Origin: Rhizobium sp. ASV20
Lineage (GTDB): Bacteria > Pseudomonadota > Alphaproteobacteria > Rhizobiales > Rhizobiaceae
Assembly (NCBI RefSeq): GCF_016429015.1
Contig: NZ_JAELTU010000071.1
Span: forward strand, 1 to 35,585
Direction: 5' to 3'
DNA length: 35,585 bases
This document shows positions 1-7,782 of the stretch, piece after piece. The notes under the pieces are model-generated. The model saw only the letters and a list, made by a program, of their open reading frames with translations. It ran no database searches and was not told the origin of the DNA. The position numbers were made by a program, and so were the translations under genes. Position 1 is the stretch's first letter, and each line of letters starts with the position of its first letter.

Positions 1-2114
1 GGCCGACGCCCTATGCGGATGCCGTATCGTCTTACATCGACAAGCTCGACGAGCGCCGTGGCGCCGTCTTCTCCTCCAACTACGAATATCCCGGCCGCTA
101 CACGCGTTGGGATACCGCCATTGTCGACCCGCCGCTTGGCCTCTCGTGCAATGGACGCAATGTCTGGATCGAAGCCTATAATGAGCGCGGTGAGGTCATT
201 CTTGGCTTCGTTGCCGAGAAGCTGAAGACGGTTTCGGAGGTCGTGCTCGGCGCTTCGACGCCGCGCCGGCTCGATCTCACGGTCAAGGCGCCGGATCGGG
301 TCTTTACCGAGGAAGAGCGCTCGAAGATGCCGACGGTCTTCACCGTGCTGCGTGCCGTCACCGAGCTGTTCTATTCGCAGGCCGATGCCAGCATCGGCTT
401 TTACGGTGCTTTCGGATACGATCTGGCTTTTCAGTTCGACGCCATCAGCCTGAAGCTCAAGCGCCCGGACGACCAGCGCGATATGGTGCTCTATCTGCCG
501 GACGAAATCCTGGTGGTCGATAACTACTCCGCAAAGGCCTGGATCGACCGCTACGACTTCGCCAAGGACGGCGCGTCGACCGAAGGCAAGTCCGGCGAGA
601 TTGCGCCTGAGCCCTTCCACCACACCGACGCCATTCCGCCAAAGAGCGATCACCGCCCCGGCGAATATGCCGAGCTGGTGGTCAAGGCGAAAGAGAGCTT
701 CCGCAAGGGCGATCTCTTCGAAGTCGTGCCGGGACAGAAGTTCATGGAGCGCTGTGACAGCAAGCCCTCCGACATTTCCAAGCGCCTGAAGGCGATCAAC
801 CCGTCGCCTTATTCTTTCTTCATCAATCTCGGCAATCAGGAATATCTGATCGGCGCGTCGCCGGAAATGTTCGTGCGCGTGTCCGGCCGCCGCATCGAGA
901 CCTGCCCGATCTCGGGCACGATCAAGCGCGGCGACGATCCGATCGCCGACAGCGAGCAGATCCTAAAGCTGCTGAACTCCAAGAAGGACGAGTCGGAACT
1001 CACCATGTGCTCCGACGTCGACCGCAACGACAAGAGCCGCGTCTGCGAGCCGGGTTCGGTCAAGGTCATCGGCCGCCGTCAGATCGAGATGTATTCCCGC
1101 CTGATCCACACGGTCGACCATATCGAAGGTCGCCTGCGCGACGATATGGACGCTTTCGACGGCTTTCTCAGCCACGCCTGGGCCGTCACCGTTACCGGTG
1201 CGCCGAAGCTCTGGGCCATGCGCTTCATCGAGAGCCATGAGAAGAGCCCGCGCGCATGGTATGGTGGCGCGATCGGCATGGTCGGGTTCAATGGCGACAT
1301 GAACACGGGCCTGACGCTGCGAACGGTGCGCATTAAGGACGGCATCGCCGAGGTGCGGGCCGGCGCGACGCTGCTCAACGACTCGATCCCCGAGGAAGAA
1401 GAAGCCGAAACTGAACTGAAGGCCTCCGCCATGCTTTCCGCCATTCGTGACGCCAAGGCCGGCAATTCCGGCAAACAGCAACGTGACGTCGCTTCCGTCG
1501 GCAAGGGCGTAAAGATCCTGCTCGTCGACCACGAAGACAGCTTCGTCCACACACTTGCCAACTACTTCCGCCAGACGGGCGCGACGGTTTCGACCGTCCG
1601 TACGCCGGTGCCGGAAGAAGTTTTCGACCGGCTCGATCCGGATTTGGTCGTGCTGTCGCCAGGCCCGGGCAATCCGAAGGATTTCGATTGCAAGGCGACC
1701 ATCAAGAAGGCGAGGGCGCGCAACCTGCCGATCTTCGGCGTCTGCCTGGGCTTGCAGGCGATTGCCGAAGCCTATGGTGGTGAGCTGCGTCATCTGGCAA
1801 TCCCGATGCACGGCAAGCCGTCGCGCATCCGCGTGCTGGAGCCTGGTCTGGTCTTCTCCGGCCTCGGCCGCGAGGTCACGGTCGGACGCTATCACTCGAT
1901 CTTTGCCGATCCGTCGAGCCTGCCGCGCGAATTCATGATCACGGCCGAGAGCGAAGACGGCACGATCATGGGTATTGAGCATGTGAAGGAGCCGATCGCG
2001 GCCGTGCAGTTCCACCCCGAGTCGATCATGACGCTCGGTGGCGACGCCGGTATGCGGATGATCGAGAATGTCGTCGCCCATCTGGCGCGGCGGGTGAAGA
2101 CGAAGGCGGCCTGA
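1..2114 (+). CDS. trpE(G): Anthranilate synthase, fused TrpE-TrpG (5' end outside window)
   Basis: Converts chorismate and glutamine to anthranilate, the first step of tryptophan synthesis. The frame is open from base 3, upstream of the first ATG at 243, and reads like the N-terminus of rhizobial TrpE(G). About 703 residues are inside the window against roughly 729 for the family, so some 25 residues are missing. The TrpE half runs to about base 1450 and contains the chorismate-binding stretches PISGTIKRG, DESELTMCSDVDRND and VTGAPK. A short polar linker follows. The glutamine amidotransferase half starts near 1510 (KILLVDHEDSFVHTL) and has the nucleophile Cys in GVCLGLQA (codon 1743-1745) and the His/Glu of FHPES. 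Fusion of the two subunits is typical of rhizobia. Any trpL attenuator would lie upstream of the window. Confidence 0.97.
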   Translation, partial: PTPYADAVSSYIDKLDERRGAVFSSNYEYPGRYTRWDTAIVDPPLGLSCNGRNVWIEAYNERGEVILGFVAEKLKTVSEVVLGASTPRRLDLTVKAPDRVFTEEERSKMPTVFTVLRAVTELFYSQADASIGFYGAFGYDLAFQFDAISLKLKRPDDQRDMVLYLPDEILVVDNYSAKAWIDRYDFAKDGASTEGKSGEIAPEPFHHTDAIPPKSDHRPGEYAELVVKAKESFRKGDLFEVVPGQKFMERCDSKPSDISKRLKAINPSPYSFFINLGNQEYLIGASPEMFVRVSGRRIETCPISGTIKRGDDPIADSEQILKLLNSKKDESELTMCSDVDRNDKSRVCEPGSVKVIGRRQIEMYSRLIHTVDHIEGRLRDDMDAFDGFLSHAWAVTVTGAPKLWAMRFIESHEKSPRAWYGGAIGMVGFNGDMNTGLTLRTVRIKDGIAEVRAGATLLNDSIPEEEEAETELKASAMLSAIRDAKAGNSGKQQRDVASVGKGVKILLVDHEDSFVHTLANYFRQTGATVSTVRTPVPEEVFDRLDPDLVVLSPGPGNPKDFDCKATIKKARARNLPIFGVCLGLQAIAEAYGGELRHLAIPMHGKPSRIRVLEPGLVFSGLGREVTVGRYHSIFADPSSLPREFMITAESEDGTIMGIEHVKEPIAAVQFHPESIMTLGGDAGMRMIENVVAHLARRVKTKAA

Positions 2115-2142
2115 GGCGGCAGCTTATCGTCCCTAAAGTTGG

Positions 2143-2181
2143 ATACCCCCATGCACTCGGAAAAGTGCATGGGGGTATTTT
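2143..2181 (+). terminator. Rho-independent terminator of trpE(G)
   Basis: A perfect 15-bp stem pairs 2143-2157 with 2164-2178. It has a 6-base loop and ends in TTTT (2178-2181). It begins 28 bases after the trpE(G) stop codon. It also overlaps the most upstream possible starts of the next frame, which argues for a later start there. Confidence 0.85.
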
Positions 2182-2243
2182 CCCGCCTTGAAACAGCCAA
2201 CAAACCGCTCAAGAGATTGATCGTTGGCGGGGGCTTTCGGTCG

Positions 2244-2954
2244 GTGATTTCAAGGATATTCAGGCGCGTTTCTTTCGCCTTATTTGCCCTCGTGCTCCTC
2301 GTGGGCCTCGGCATTCTCGTGCCTCGGCCGCTCTGGCATGTCGCACCTGCTGGAAAAGCCGAGCGCTCGCGACAGATCCTCATGCTCAGCAACTCTATCC
2401 ATACGGATATTGCCATTCCCATCGATGGTGATCTTCTCAGCCGTTTCGCCTTCCTGCGGAAGGCCGGGCTCGATCTCGACAATCCCAACCTACGCTATCT
2501 CGTTTTCGGCTGGGGCGGCCGTAGCTTCTATATCGAGACGCGAACATGGGCCGATCTGAAGGCTGGCCCCGTTCTGAAGAGCTTTGCTCTGGATCGTTCG
2601 GTCATGCATGTGGAACTGACGGGCGCTATTCCACCGAATGCGCGGGGTGTCACGGTGATCAGCCTCGACCCCGAGGGGCTGGAGCGGCTCAAGCAGTTCG
2701 TTCTCGGCAGCTTCGAGCAAACGAACGGCCAGCCGAGTGCGTTGATAGGCAGCAATTATGGGCCAAACGACGCGTTCTTCGAAGCGCGGGGCTATTTCAA
2801 CGCATTGATGGGATGCAATACCTGGACGGCGGCCGCGCTGAGGCAGGCCGGATTGACCTCCGGCCTCTGGACGTCGTTGCCCTTCATGCTGCGCTGGTCG
2901 TTGGAGCTGCATAATGCGGATGAGCGCTTCGCCGCAAGTCACGCTTTGCCCTAG
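2244..2954 (+). CDS. DUF2459 (TIGR02117-type) membrane-anchored protein of unknown function
   Basis: The sequence resembles the DUF2459/TIGR02117 family, small proteins first noted near urease genes; no reaction is known. From the GTG at 2244 the protein is 236 residues. It starts with a basic stretch and one hydrophobic segment (about residues 9-26), so it is probably anchored in the inner membrane with the rest outside. Recognisable parts are NSIHTDIAIP, VFGWGGRSFY and NYGPNDAFFEARG, with MGCNTWTA near the C-terminus. The frame stays open upstream to a TTG at 2139, but that start and an ATG at 2169 lie inside the trpE(G) terminator. The GTG is preceded by a GGGGG tract about 10 bases upstream and gives a normal N-terminus. 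The start is uncertain; the coding call is firm. Confidence 0.85.
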   Translation: MISRIFRRVSFALFALVLLVGLGILVPRPLWHVAPAGKAERSRQILMLSNSIHTDIAIPIDGDLLSRFAFLRKAGLDLDNPNLRYLVFGWGGRSFYIETRTWADLKAGPVLKSFALDRSVMHVELTGAIPPNARGVTVISLDPEGLERLKQFVLGSFEQTNGQPSALIGSNYGPNDAFFEARGYFNALMGCNTWTAAALRQAGLTSGLWTSLPFMLRWSLELHNADERFAASHALP

Positions 2955-2960
2955 CTTTGT

Positions 2961-2989
2961 TTGACTTATGGCTGGCCGTAAATTACTCT
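2961..2989 (+). promoter_or_regulatory. Possible sigma-70 promoter for the VOC gene
   Basis: TTGACT at 2961-2966 and TACTCT at 2984-2989 are 17 bases apart, in the gap before the gene at 3072. The -35 is close to consensus and the -10 is only fair. This is a prediction from sequence alone. Confidence 0.35.
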
Positions 2990-3071
2990 TCGAGCGTTCC
3001 TGTGGGGCACATCGGCATTGGGCCGAAAGGGCTAGGCCCGCCCGCTGATATCACTCAGCAGGAGTCTGTCC

Positions 3072-3707
3072 ATGCCCACCCTTGATACCTATCGCAAGCA
3101 AGCCAAGCTGCTGATGCGCTGGCACCGTGATGGCGACTATTCCATCGGCGGAAGAGTACGCGTTCTCGACCGCTTCAGGGCGTTCACGGATCGCGAAATA
3201 CTGGCGATGAAGCTTCCTTTGACGCTGGCGCAGGAGATTGTCGCGGTCGAAGCCGGCCACAAGAACTGGGCCGAGTTGAAGGCTGCGGCGATGGATGCGC
3301 CGAAAGCGCCCGTAATCTCAGCCGAGCCGCCTGCCTTCAAGAGCGTGATACCGATCCTCTTCGTGCGGGATGTGACCGCCAGCGCGGCCTTCTTCCGCGA
3401 GAAGTTGGGCTTTGCGGAGGCTTTCCTGCATGGCGCCCCGCCATTCTATGGGGCGGTGTCGCGCGATGGTATCTGGATTCATCTACGGCTCGTCCAAGAG
3501 CCTTATTTTGCAGCGGCCGCGGCAAAGGAGAAGTTTTTGATCCTTGCCTCGATCGAGGTTTCGAATGTCCAGGGATTGTTCGAGGAGTTCAAGGCGAAGG
3601 ATGTCGAGTTCGCGCAGCCGCTCGCCAAGCAGGCTTGGGGCGGCACGGATTTTCATGTCCGCGATCCCGATGGCAATGTGATCTCTTTTGTTACGTTCAG
3701 ATCGTAA
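3072..3707 (+). CDS. VOC (glyoxalase/bleomycin-resistance fold) protein with N-terminal extension
   Basis: The protein has 211 residues. The N-terminal 75 or so (MPTLDTYRKQAKLLMRWHR to about the NWAELKAAA stretch) form a helical region found in front of several rhizobial glyoxalase-like proteins. Residues about 88-211 form a VOC domain: SVIPILFVRDVTASAAFF opens the first beta-alpha-beta unit, and DFHVRDPDGNVISFV closes the second. The DPDGN turn is typical of the superfamily. VOC proteins include glyoxalases, dioxygenases and antibiotic-binding proteins, and the substrate cannot be told here. An AGGAG ribosome-binding site lies just before the ATG. The gene is probably transcribed alone and converges on bluB. 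A weak hairpin without a T-run (GAGGGT at 3722 with ACCCTC at 3743) lies between the two. Confidence 0.88.
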   Translation: MPTLDTYRKQAKLLMRWHRDGDYSIGGRVRVLDRFRAFTDREILAMKLPLTLAQEIVAVEAGHKNWAELKAAAMDAPKAPVISAEPPAFKSVIPILFVRDVTASAAFFREKLGFAEAFLHGAPPFYGAVSRDGIWIHLRLVQEPYFAAAAAKEKFLILASIEVSNVQGLFEEFKAKDVEFAQPLAKQAWGGTDFHVRDPDGNVISFVTFRS

Positions 3708-3746
3708 CGCCTTGATCCGTCGAGGGTTGCCGCGGAGCGCCGACCC

Positions 3747-4496
3747 TCACATGTCATCGCAATCCTGCCAGCCTTCCTCGGAGACAAGCTTGTCGAGCGG
3801 CAATCGCTCGCGCCATCCCTTCACGGCGAGCTCAGGCATATCGTAGAGCTCGTCGACATAGCCGACGCAGAGCCAGGCGACGATCTTCACATGCTCGGGT
3901 ATGCCGAGGATCGCCTTGATGGCATCCTCGTGGAAGATGCTGACCCAGCCGACGCCGACGCCTTCGGCTCTTGCGGCAAGCCATAGGTTTTGCACCGCGC
4001 AGACCGTCGAATAGACATCGGTATCCGGATTGTGCGTGCGACCGAGCACGACCGGGCCGCCGCGCTTTGTGTCACAGGTAATGCAGATGCTGAGCGGCGC
4101 CTTGCGAATACCTTCCAGCTTCAGCCGTTGATATTGGGCGCGGCGATCGCCCTCGAACATCGCGCAGGCTTCCTCATTCGCCTGATGGAAAGCCTGCCAC
4201 ACGCGCTCGCGCGTCTGCGATTGGCGGATCAGGATGAAATTCCACGGCTGCATAAACCCGACGGATGGCGCGGAATGAGCGGCCTCGAGCAGGCGCCTAA
4301 CGAGATCGTCGGGGAGGGGATCGGGCCTGAACTGATCGCGCACGTCGCGTCGCGTCTCTATGGCACGATAGACGACATTGCGCTCCGCCTCCGTGAAGGC
4401 GCCCGCAGTAACGAGATGATCCGACGGGTGGGCCAATGAGGTCTTGGGGGTGGAAGGTGCATCATTGGCACCGTTGGGATCTTTGAGAATGGACAT
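3747..4496 (-). CDS. bluB: 5,6-dimethylbenzimidazole synthase BluB
   Basis: BluB is a flavin-destructase of the nitroreductase fold. It breaks down reduced FMN with oxygen to make 5,6-dimethylbenzimidazole, the lower ligand of vitamin B12. Family features are ETRRDVRDQFRPDPLP near the N-terminus, AAHSAPSVGFMQPWNFI, then CITCDTKRGGPVVLGR and VGVGWVSIF. The ATG at 4496 gives 249 residues, already longer than the roughly 227 typical of the family because of a polar N-terminal stretch. The frame is open to an ATG at 4538, and neither start has a clear ribosome-binding site, so the start is uncertain. No other cobalamin gene is nearby, and I could not find the conserved boxes of a cobalamin riboswitch in the 150 bases upstream. 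Confidence 0.93.
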   Translation of the reverse strand: MSILKDPNGANDAPSTPKTSLAHPSDHLVTAGAFTEAERNVVYRAIETRRDVRDQFRPDPLPDDLVRRLLEAAHSAPSVGFMQPWNFILIRQSQTRERVWQAFHQANEEACAMFEGDRRAQYQRLKLEGIRKAPLSICITCDTKRGGPVVLGRTHNPDTDVYSTVCAVQNLWLAARAEGVGVGWVSIFHEDAIKAILGIPEHVKIVAWLCVGYVDELYDMPELAVKGWRERLPLDKLVSEEGWQDCDDM

Positions 4497-4702
4497 AAGC
4501 AACAATGATTTCACAAAATGGCAGATCGACGTCCGCATTCTCGTTTATCGCGCTGAAGTGAAGCTTAGTGGCGGGCCGCAGCTGACACTATCAACACACG
4601 ATTTTCGGAGGCGGGCGACAATCTGGCTACCAAGAAGCGAATGCAGTTGGGTTTGCTTAGATGGTATCGGGTAGCGGACGCTTTGGAGGCGCACAATGCA
4701 CA

Positions 4703-5020
4703 CTATAGGCAGTCGACCTGGCCGATTGCCGCATAGGCGGAAAGCTGGCAGATCACCCACCCCAGAGTCAGAACCATTCCATGGCACGCTGCCCAGAAAA
4801 GTGGATGCAGGCGCATTTGTGGACGTGAAATCGACGCGTGCAAGACGGCGATGCTTGAGATGGCGATCGCGAAGAGCCCAATACTCAAGGGTGGGAGATA
4901 TAGCGGCACAATTGGCCAGCAACTTGCGACATGGTAGGGGCCGGCGGTGTTGTATGCAAGCACGGCAAGCGCGAGCCAGACTAGTACGTGGAAGAATAGC
5001 TTGCTCACCCTTTGGCTCAT
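4703..5020 (-). CDS. Small hypothetical membrane protein
   Basis: I do not recognise this 105-residue protein. It starts MSQRVSKLFFHVLVWLALAV and has three hydrophobic segments (about residues 8-25, 34-55 and 75-98) separated by short polar loops. That pattern is what a real small inner-membrane protein would show. The ATG at 5020 is preceded by a purine-rich GGGAACGG; an in-frame ATG at 5065 would add 15 residues. It lies alone between bluB (minus) and queF (plus). Base composition is a little lower in GC than its neighbours. Function is unknown, and a spurious frame is not excluded. Confidence 0.5.
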   Translation of the reverse strand: MSQRVSKLFFHVLVWLALAVLAYNTAGPYHVASCWPIVPLYLPPLSIGLFAIAISSIAVLHASISRPQMRLHPLFWAACHGMVLTLGWVICQLSAYAAIGQVDCL

Positions 5021-5337
5021 TCGCCGTTCCCGCCTTAAACTTGCTTCAACGTGTAACCGCCGCAAGAGCGGAAAATCAACTTAAAGTTTTCGAAAAAAAA
5101 TAAAAGCAATCACCGGGACACGGGGTTTGACCTATGCGATTTGGAGGTCCGGCTAGGAAGGCAGGGATGCCTGTCGATTTTAATCACCGTCTCGGCCAAT
5201 ATGTCTGGATGCCTGATCTATGGTCGCCTTGAAGACGCCACAAGCGCGAGCCATGCGAGTGCCGAGTTAACCATTCATGTGAAGCCGGAGCAGGAAAGCC
5301 CCTGGGATCCGCGTCGAAATGATCAAGGAGACCTGAG
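5021..5337 (+). other. Intergenic region upstream of queF, nothing clear
   Basis: This is 317 bases between the divergent small membrane gene and queF. It has an A-rich stretch near 5090-5107 and a TTGACC at 5127 without a convincing -10 partner. I looked for a preQ1 riboswitch and did not see one. Open frames here are short and show no family resemblance. Confidence 0.4.
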
Positions 5338-5802
5338 ATGCCAACAACCGATGTATCCGGCCTGTCGATGCTCGGCAGCCAAACGGAAACGGCTGCCAAC
5401 CCCGAATCCGCCGTTCTGGAAAAAGTGCCGTCCGGCCATGTCGGCACCGACTATGTCGTGCGCTTCACCGCACCGGAATTCACCTCGTTGTGCCCGATGA
5501 CGGGACAGCCGGATTTCGCCCATATCGTCATCGACTATGTGCCGAACGAATGGCTGGTGGAATCGAAGTCGCTGAAGCTCTTCCTGCACTCTTTCCGCAA
5601 TCACGGCGCATTTCACGAGGATTGCTCGATCTATATCGCCAAGCGGCTGGTGGACCTGCTGGAGCCGAGATGGCTGCGGATCGGTGCCTACTGGTATCCG
5701 CGCGGCGGCATCCCGATCGATGTCTTCTGGCAGACGGGCAAGCCGCCGGAGGGCGTCTGGCTTCCAGATCAGGGCGTTCAGCCCTATCGTGGCAGAGGTT
5801 AA
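5338..5802 (+). CDS. queF: NADPH-dependent 7-cyano-7-deazaguanine reductase QueF
   Basis: QueF reduces the nitrile preQ0 to the amine preQ1 with two NADPH, a late step in making the tRNA base queuosine. At 154 residues this is the short, single-domain type. The nucleophile is Cys52 in TSLCPMTGQPDF, with Asp59 just after it. The family motif ESKSLK is at 75-80, and the FHED block near residue 93 supplies the glutamate that binds substrate. A good ribosome-binding site (AAGGAG) lies about 10 bases before the ATG. The gene stands alone and ends in a strong terminator. No other queuosine gene is in the window. Confidence 0.96.
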   Translation: MPTTDVSGLSMLGSQTETAANPESAVLEKVPSGHVGTDYVVRFTAPEFTSLCPMTGQPDFAHIVIDYVPNEWLVESKSLKLFLHSFRNHGAFHEDCSIYIAKRLVDLLEPRWLRIGAYWYPRGGIPIDVFWQTGKPPEGVWLPDQGVQPYRGRG

Positions 5803-5810
5803 ATAAAAAA

Positions 5811-5840
5811 GCCGCCATCGGGAGATGGCGGCCCTTTTTT
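5811..5840. terminator. Bidirectional terminator between queF and the DUF2076 gene
   Basis: A perfect 9-bp stem (5811-5819 with 5824-5832) has a GGGA loop. It is followed by six T on the plus strand (5835-5840) and preceded by six A (5805-5810), which become the T-run on the minus strand. It can therefore stop both converging genes. Confidence 0.9.
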
Positions 5841-5860
5841 AGGCCGGTACTGGCTTCGGC

Positions 5861-6679
5861 TCAGGCAAACGAGCTGTCGTCGTCGCTGTTGTCGAACGAA
5901 TCGTCATCGGCGTCGTCCTGAGCGTCCTGGGCAGCATCCTGGGCGTAATCGGCCGCGCTCTGATCATACTGATCGCTATTATCGCCATTGCCGAAATAGT
6001 TGTTGTTGATGACGGTTTCCTGCACCGGCTGTTCGGCTGCGTTGGCTCCGAAGAGACCGCTACCGGCATTGCCGCCGAAGAGACCGCCGCCAGTGCCACC
6101 GAGATGCGGGCTGAAGAGGCTAGACAGCGAATTCGCCAGCATTACGCCACCGGCGACGCCGGCTGCCGTGCCGAGCGCGCCGCGCAGGAAGCTGCCGCCC
6201 GCCGAAGGTGCAGCTGCCTGCTGGCTCCATGGGCCGGATGGCTGCGGTTGCGGCTGGCCGCCCCATGGACCGGGTTGCTGTTGCTGCGGCGCATTGCGGG
6301 CATAATCGTCATAGAGGCGACCCTGCTGCTGCGGGCTGGTGGCCTGCGGCGCGGGGGCGCGCTGCTGTTGCTGGCCGCCGCCGAAGAGCGAGCCGATGCC
6401 GCCGAGGAAGCCGCCGCTCTGGCCTTGCGGTTGATTGGCGGCAGTGCCCTGCTGCTCCAGTTCGTGCACGCGCGCCTCAAGCTGCTGGATGCGATCGGCC
6501 GCAGCCTTCATGCCCTGTTCCTGCATGATGACGGCCTGCGCCAGCAAATAAGGCGCATAGGGCTGGTCGCGGACCGACTGGTTGATGAAGGCTTCCGCAT
6601 CGACATCACGCTGGGCACTTCCAGCCGAGCGGACGCGATCGAAGAGAGAGGCGAGCAATTGACGTTCTTCAGGCGACAT
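5861..6679 (-). CDS. DUF2076 domain protein, Gln/Gly-rich with acidic tail
   Basis: The 272-residue protein begins MSPEERQLLASLFDRV, the conserved opening of DUF2076, a family of unknown function in Proteobacteria. Residues 1-80 are helical and end in a short coiled coil (DRIQQLEARVHELEQQ). The middle is low complexity, rich in Gln, Pro and Gly. A Gly/Ala segment around residues 165-185 (GALGTAAGVAGGVMLANSL) could insert in a membrane. The last 40 residues are very acidic (QDDADDDSFDNSDDDSSFA). The ATG at 6679 is chosen because AAGGAGG sits at the right distance; longer starts lack one. It is transcribed away from clpP. Confidence 0.9.
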   Translation of the reverse strand: MSPEERQLLASLFDRVRSAGSAQRDVDAEAFINQSVRDQPYAPYLLAQAVIMQEQGMKAAADRIQQLEARVHELEQQGTAANQPQGQSGGFLGGIGSLFGGGQQQQRAPAPQATSPQQQGRLYDDYARNAPQQQQPGPWGGQPQPQPSGPWSQQAAAPSAGGSFLRGALGTAAGVAGGVMLANSLSSLFSPHLGGTGGGLFGGNAGSGLFGANAAEQPVQETVINNNYFGNGDNSDQYDQSAADYAQDAAQDAQDDADDDSFDNSDDDSSFA

Positions 6680-6851
6680 GATGGCCTCCTTGGCGATCTG
6701 TTGCTGTAAATTTAGGGGCGCGATTCCTCTCGCGCTGACCTGACGTAGGATCCAATCTCGGCTTTTCAAAGCCGTTCAAGTTACATTTCGGTAATTCGTA
6801 ATCGTAACACCATGTTGTCAGCCACTATTCCCGCCTTGTCTTTTTCCAGCA

Positions 6852-6880
6852 TTGTTTTACGCATTGAGTCGCACTATGTG
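6852..6880 (+). promoter_or_regulatory. Weak candidate promoter for clpP
   Basis: TTGTTT (6852-6857) and TATGTG (6875-6880) are 17 bases apart, about 30 bases before the clpP start. The match to consensus is only partial. Confidence 0.25.
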
Positions 6881-6911
6881 CGGTGAACGACGCATCATGC
6901 TGGAGAGTTGA

Positions 6912-7499
6912 ATGAACGACGAAGACGAACAGGAAGACAAGAAGACCGAGCAGCCTTTGGGCAAGGACGCGGAGGCGAATCTTTTCAAGTCGCGTTCGAT
7001 CTTCATCTATGGCGGCATCACGCAGGAACTGGCGCAGAAGGTCTGCTCTCAGCTCGTGGCGCTCGCTGCGGCCAGTGATGACGACATCCGCATCTATGTG
7101 AATTCGCCCGGCGGCCATGTCGAATCCGGCGATTCCATTCACGACATGATCAAGTTCATCAAGCCGAAGGTTTGGGTGATCGGCACGGGTTGGGTCGCTT
7201 CCGCCGGTGCGTTGATCTATGTTGCCGCTCCGAAGGAGCGCCGCATTTGCCTGCCGAACACGCGCTTCCTGCTGCACCAACCGTCCGGTGGCACGCGCGG
7301 CATGGCCTCCGATATCGAGATCCAGGCACGCGAAATCATCAAGATGAACGAGCGTCTGAACAAGATCTTCTCGGAAGCCACCGGGCAGGCGATCGAAAAG
7401 ATCGCTAAGGACACGGACCGCGACTACTGGCTCTCCGCCGAGGAAGCCAAGGCCTACGGTCTGGTCTCGCGCATCGTGACCTCGCAGGCAGACATCTGA
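6912..7499 (+). CDS. clpP: ClpP-family serine protease subunit (ClpP paralog)
   Basis: This is a proteolytic subunit of the Clp type, which forms a barrel and degrades proteins fed by an AAA+ unfoldase. At 195 residues its length is normal. The catalytic Ser97 is in GWVASAGA, His122 in LLHQPSGG, and the Asp is in the DTDRD motif near residue 170, followed by the typical LSAEEAKAYGLVS. The acidic, charged N-terminus (MNDEDEQEDKKTEQ) is unusual: main ClpPs have a hydrophobic axial-loop sequence there. There is no clpX next to it. Rhizobia carry several ClpPs, and this looks like one of the secondary ones. GGAGAG precedes the ATG. Confidence 0.92.
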   Translation: MNDEDEQEDKKTEQPLGKDAEANLFKSRSIFIYGGITQELAQKVCSQLVALAAASDDDIRIYVNSPGGHVESGDSIHDMIKFIKPKVWVIGTGWVASAGALIYVAAPKERRICLPNTRFLLHQPSGGTRGMASDIEIQAREIIKMNERLNKIFSEATGQAIEKIAKDTDRDYWLSAEEAKAYGLVSRIVTSQADI

Positions 7500-7522
7500 T
7501 CTAGCGGCTTTCGCTTACACAT

Positions 7523-7561
7523 AGCGCCCTCGTTTGCCGGCAGGCAGGCGGGGGCGCTTTT
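7523..7561 (+). terminator. Terminator of clpP
   Basis: A 10-bp stem (7523-7532 with 7549-7558, one G-U pair) has a 16-base loop and is followed by four T (7558-7561). It begins 24 bases after the clpP stop. Confidence 0.75.
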
Positions 7562-7574
7562 CTATTTGGCGCAG

Positions 7575-7592
7575 ACGGAACGGCCGTTCCGT
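7575..7592. repeat. Perfect 18-bp palindrome
   Basis: ACGGAACGGCCGTTCCGT is its own reverse complement. It lies in the 220-base gap between the clpP terminator and the 3' end of the MFS gene, where no promoter is needed for either neighbour. It could be a protein-binding site or chance. I see no gene in 7562-7782. Confidence 0.5.
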
Positions 7593-7782
7593 TGAGAGAT
7601 GGGGCCGACGGCGGAAAGATCCGCCGCCAGCCTTCGCCACTCGAGAGGGTGCAACGTTTCCAGAGGTGGCGAATTTTCAAGGCCGCGTTTGCGCCTAAAG
7701 AATGCAAAGGGCAATTGCCGGTTCGAGCCTGCTCGCTGGCGTCAGCCCCGAACGGCGCCGCAAGGCCATCGCAGCGCCGATG

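Noticed and set aside
963..2081. A 372-codon minus-strand frame opposite trpE(G)
   Set aside because: It is a shadow of the fused enzyme. It has no ribosome-binding site or recognisable domain and an abnormal composition.
4497..4900. Cobalamin riboswitch upstream of bluB
   Set aside because: A GCCACT occurs on the minus strand near 4570, but none of the other conserved boxes is present in the right order.
5066..5337. preQ1 riboswitch upstream of queF
   Set aside because: The A-rich stretch near 5090-5107 suggested one, but it lies more than 200 bases from queF and lacks the short hairpin followed by the conserved A-rich tail.
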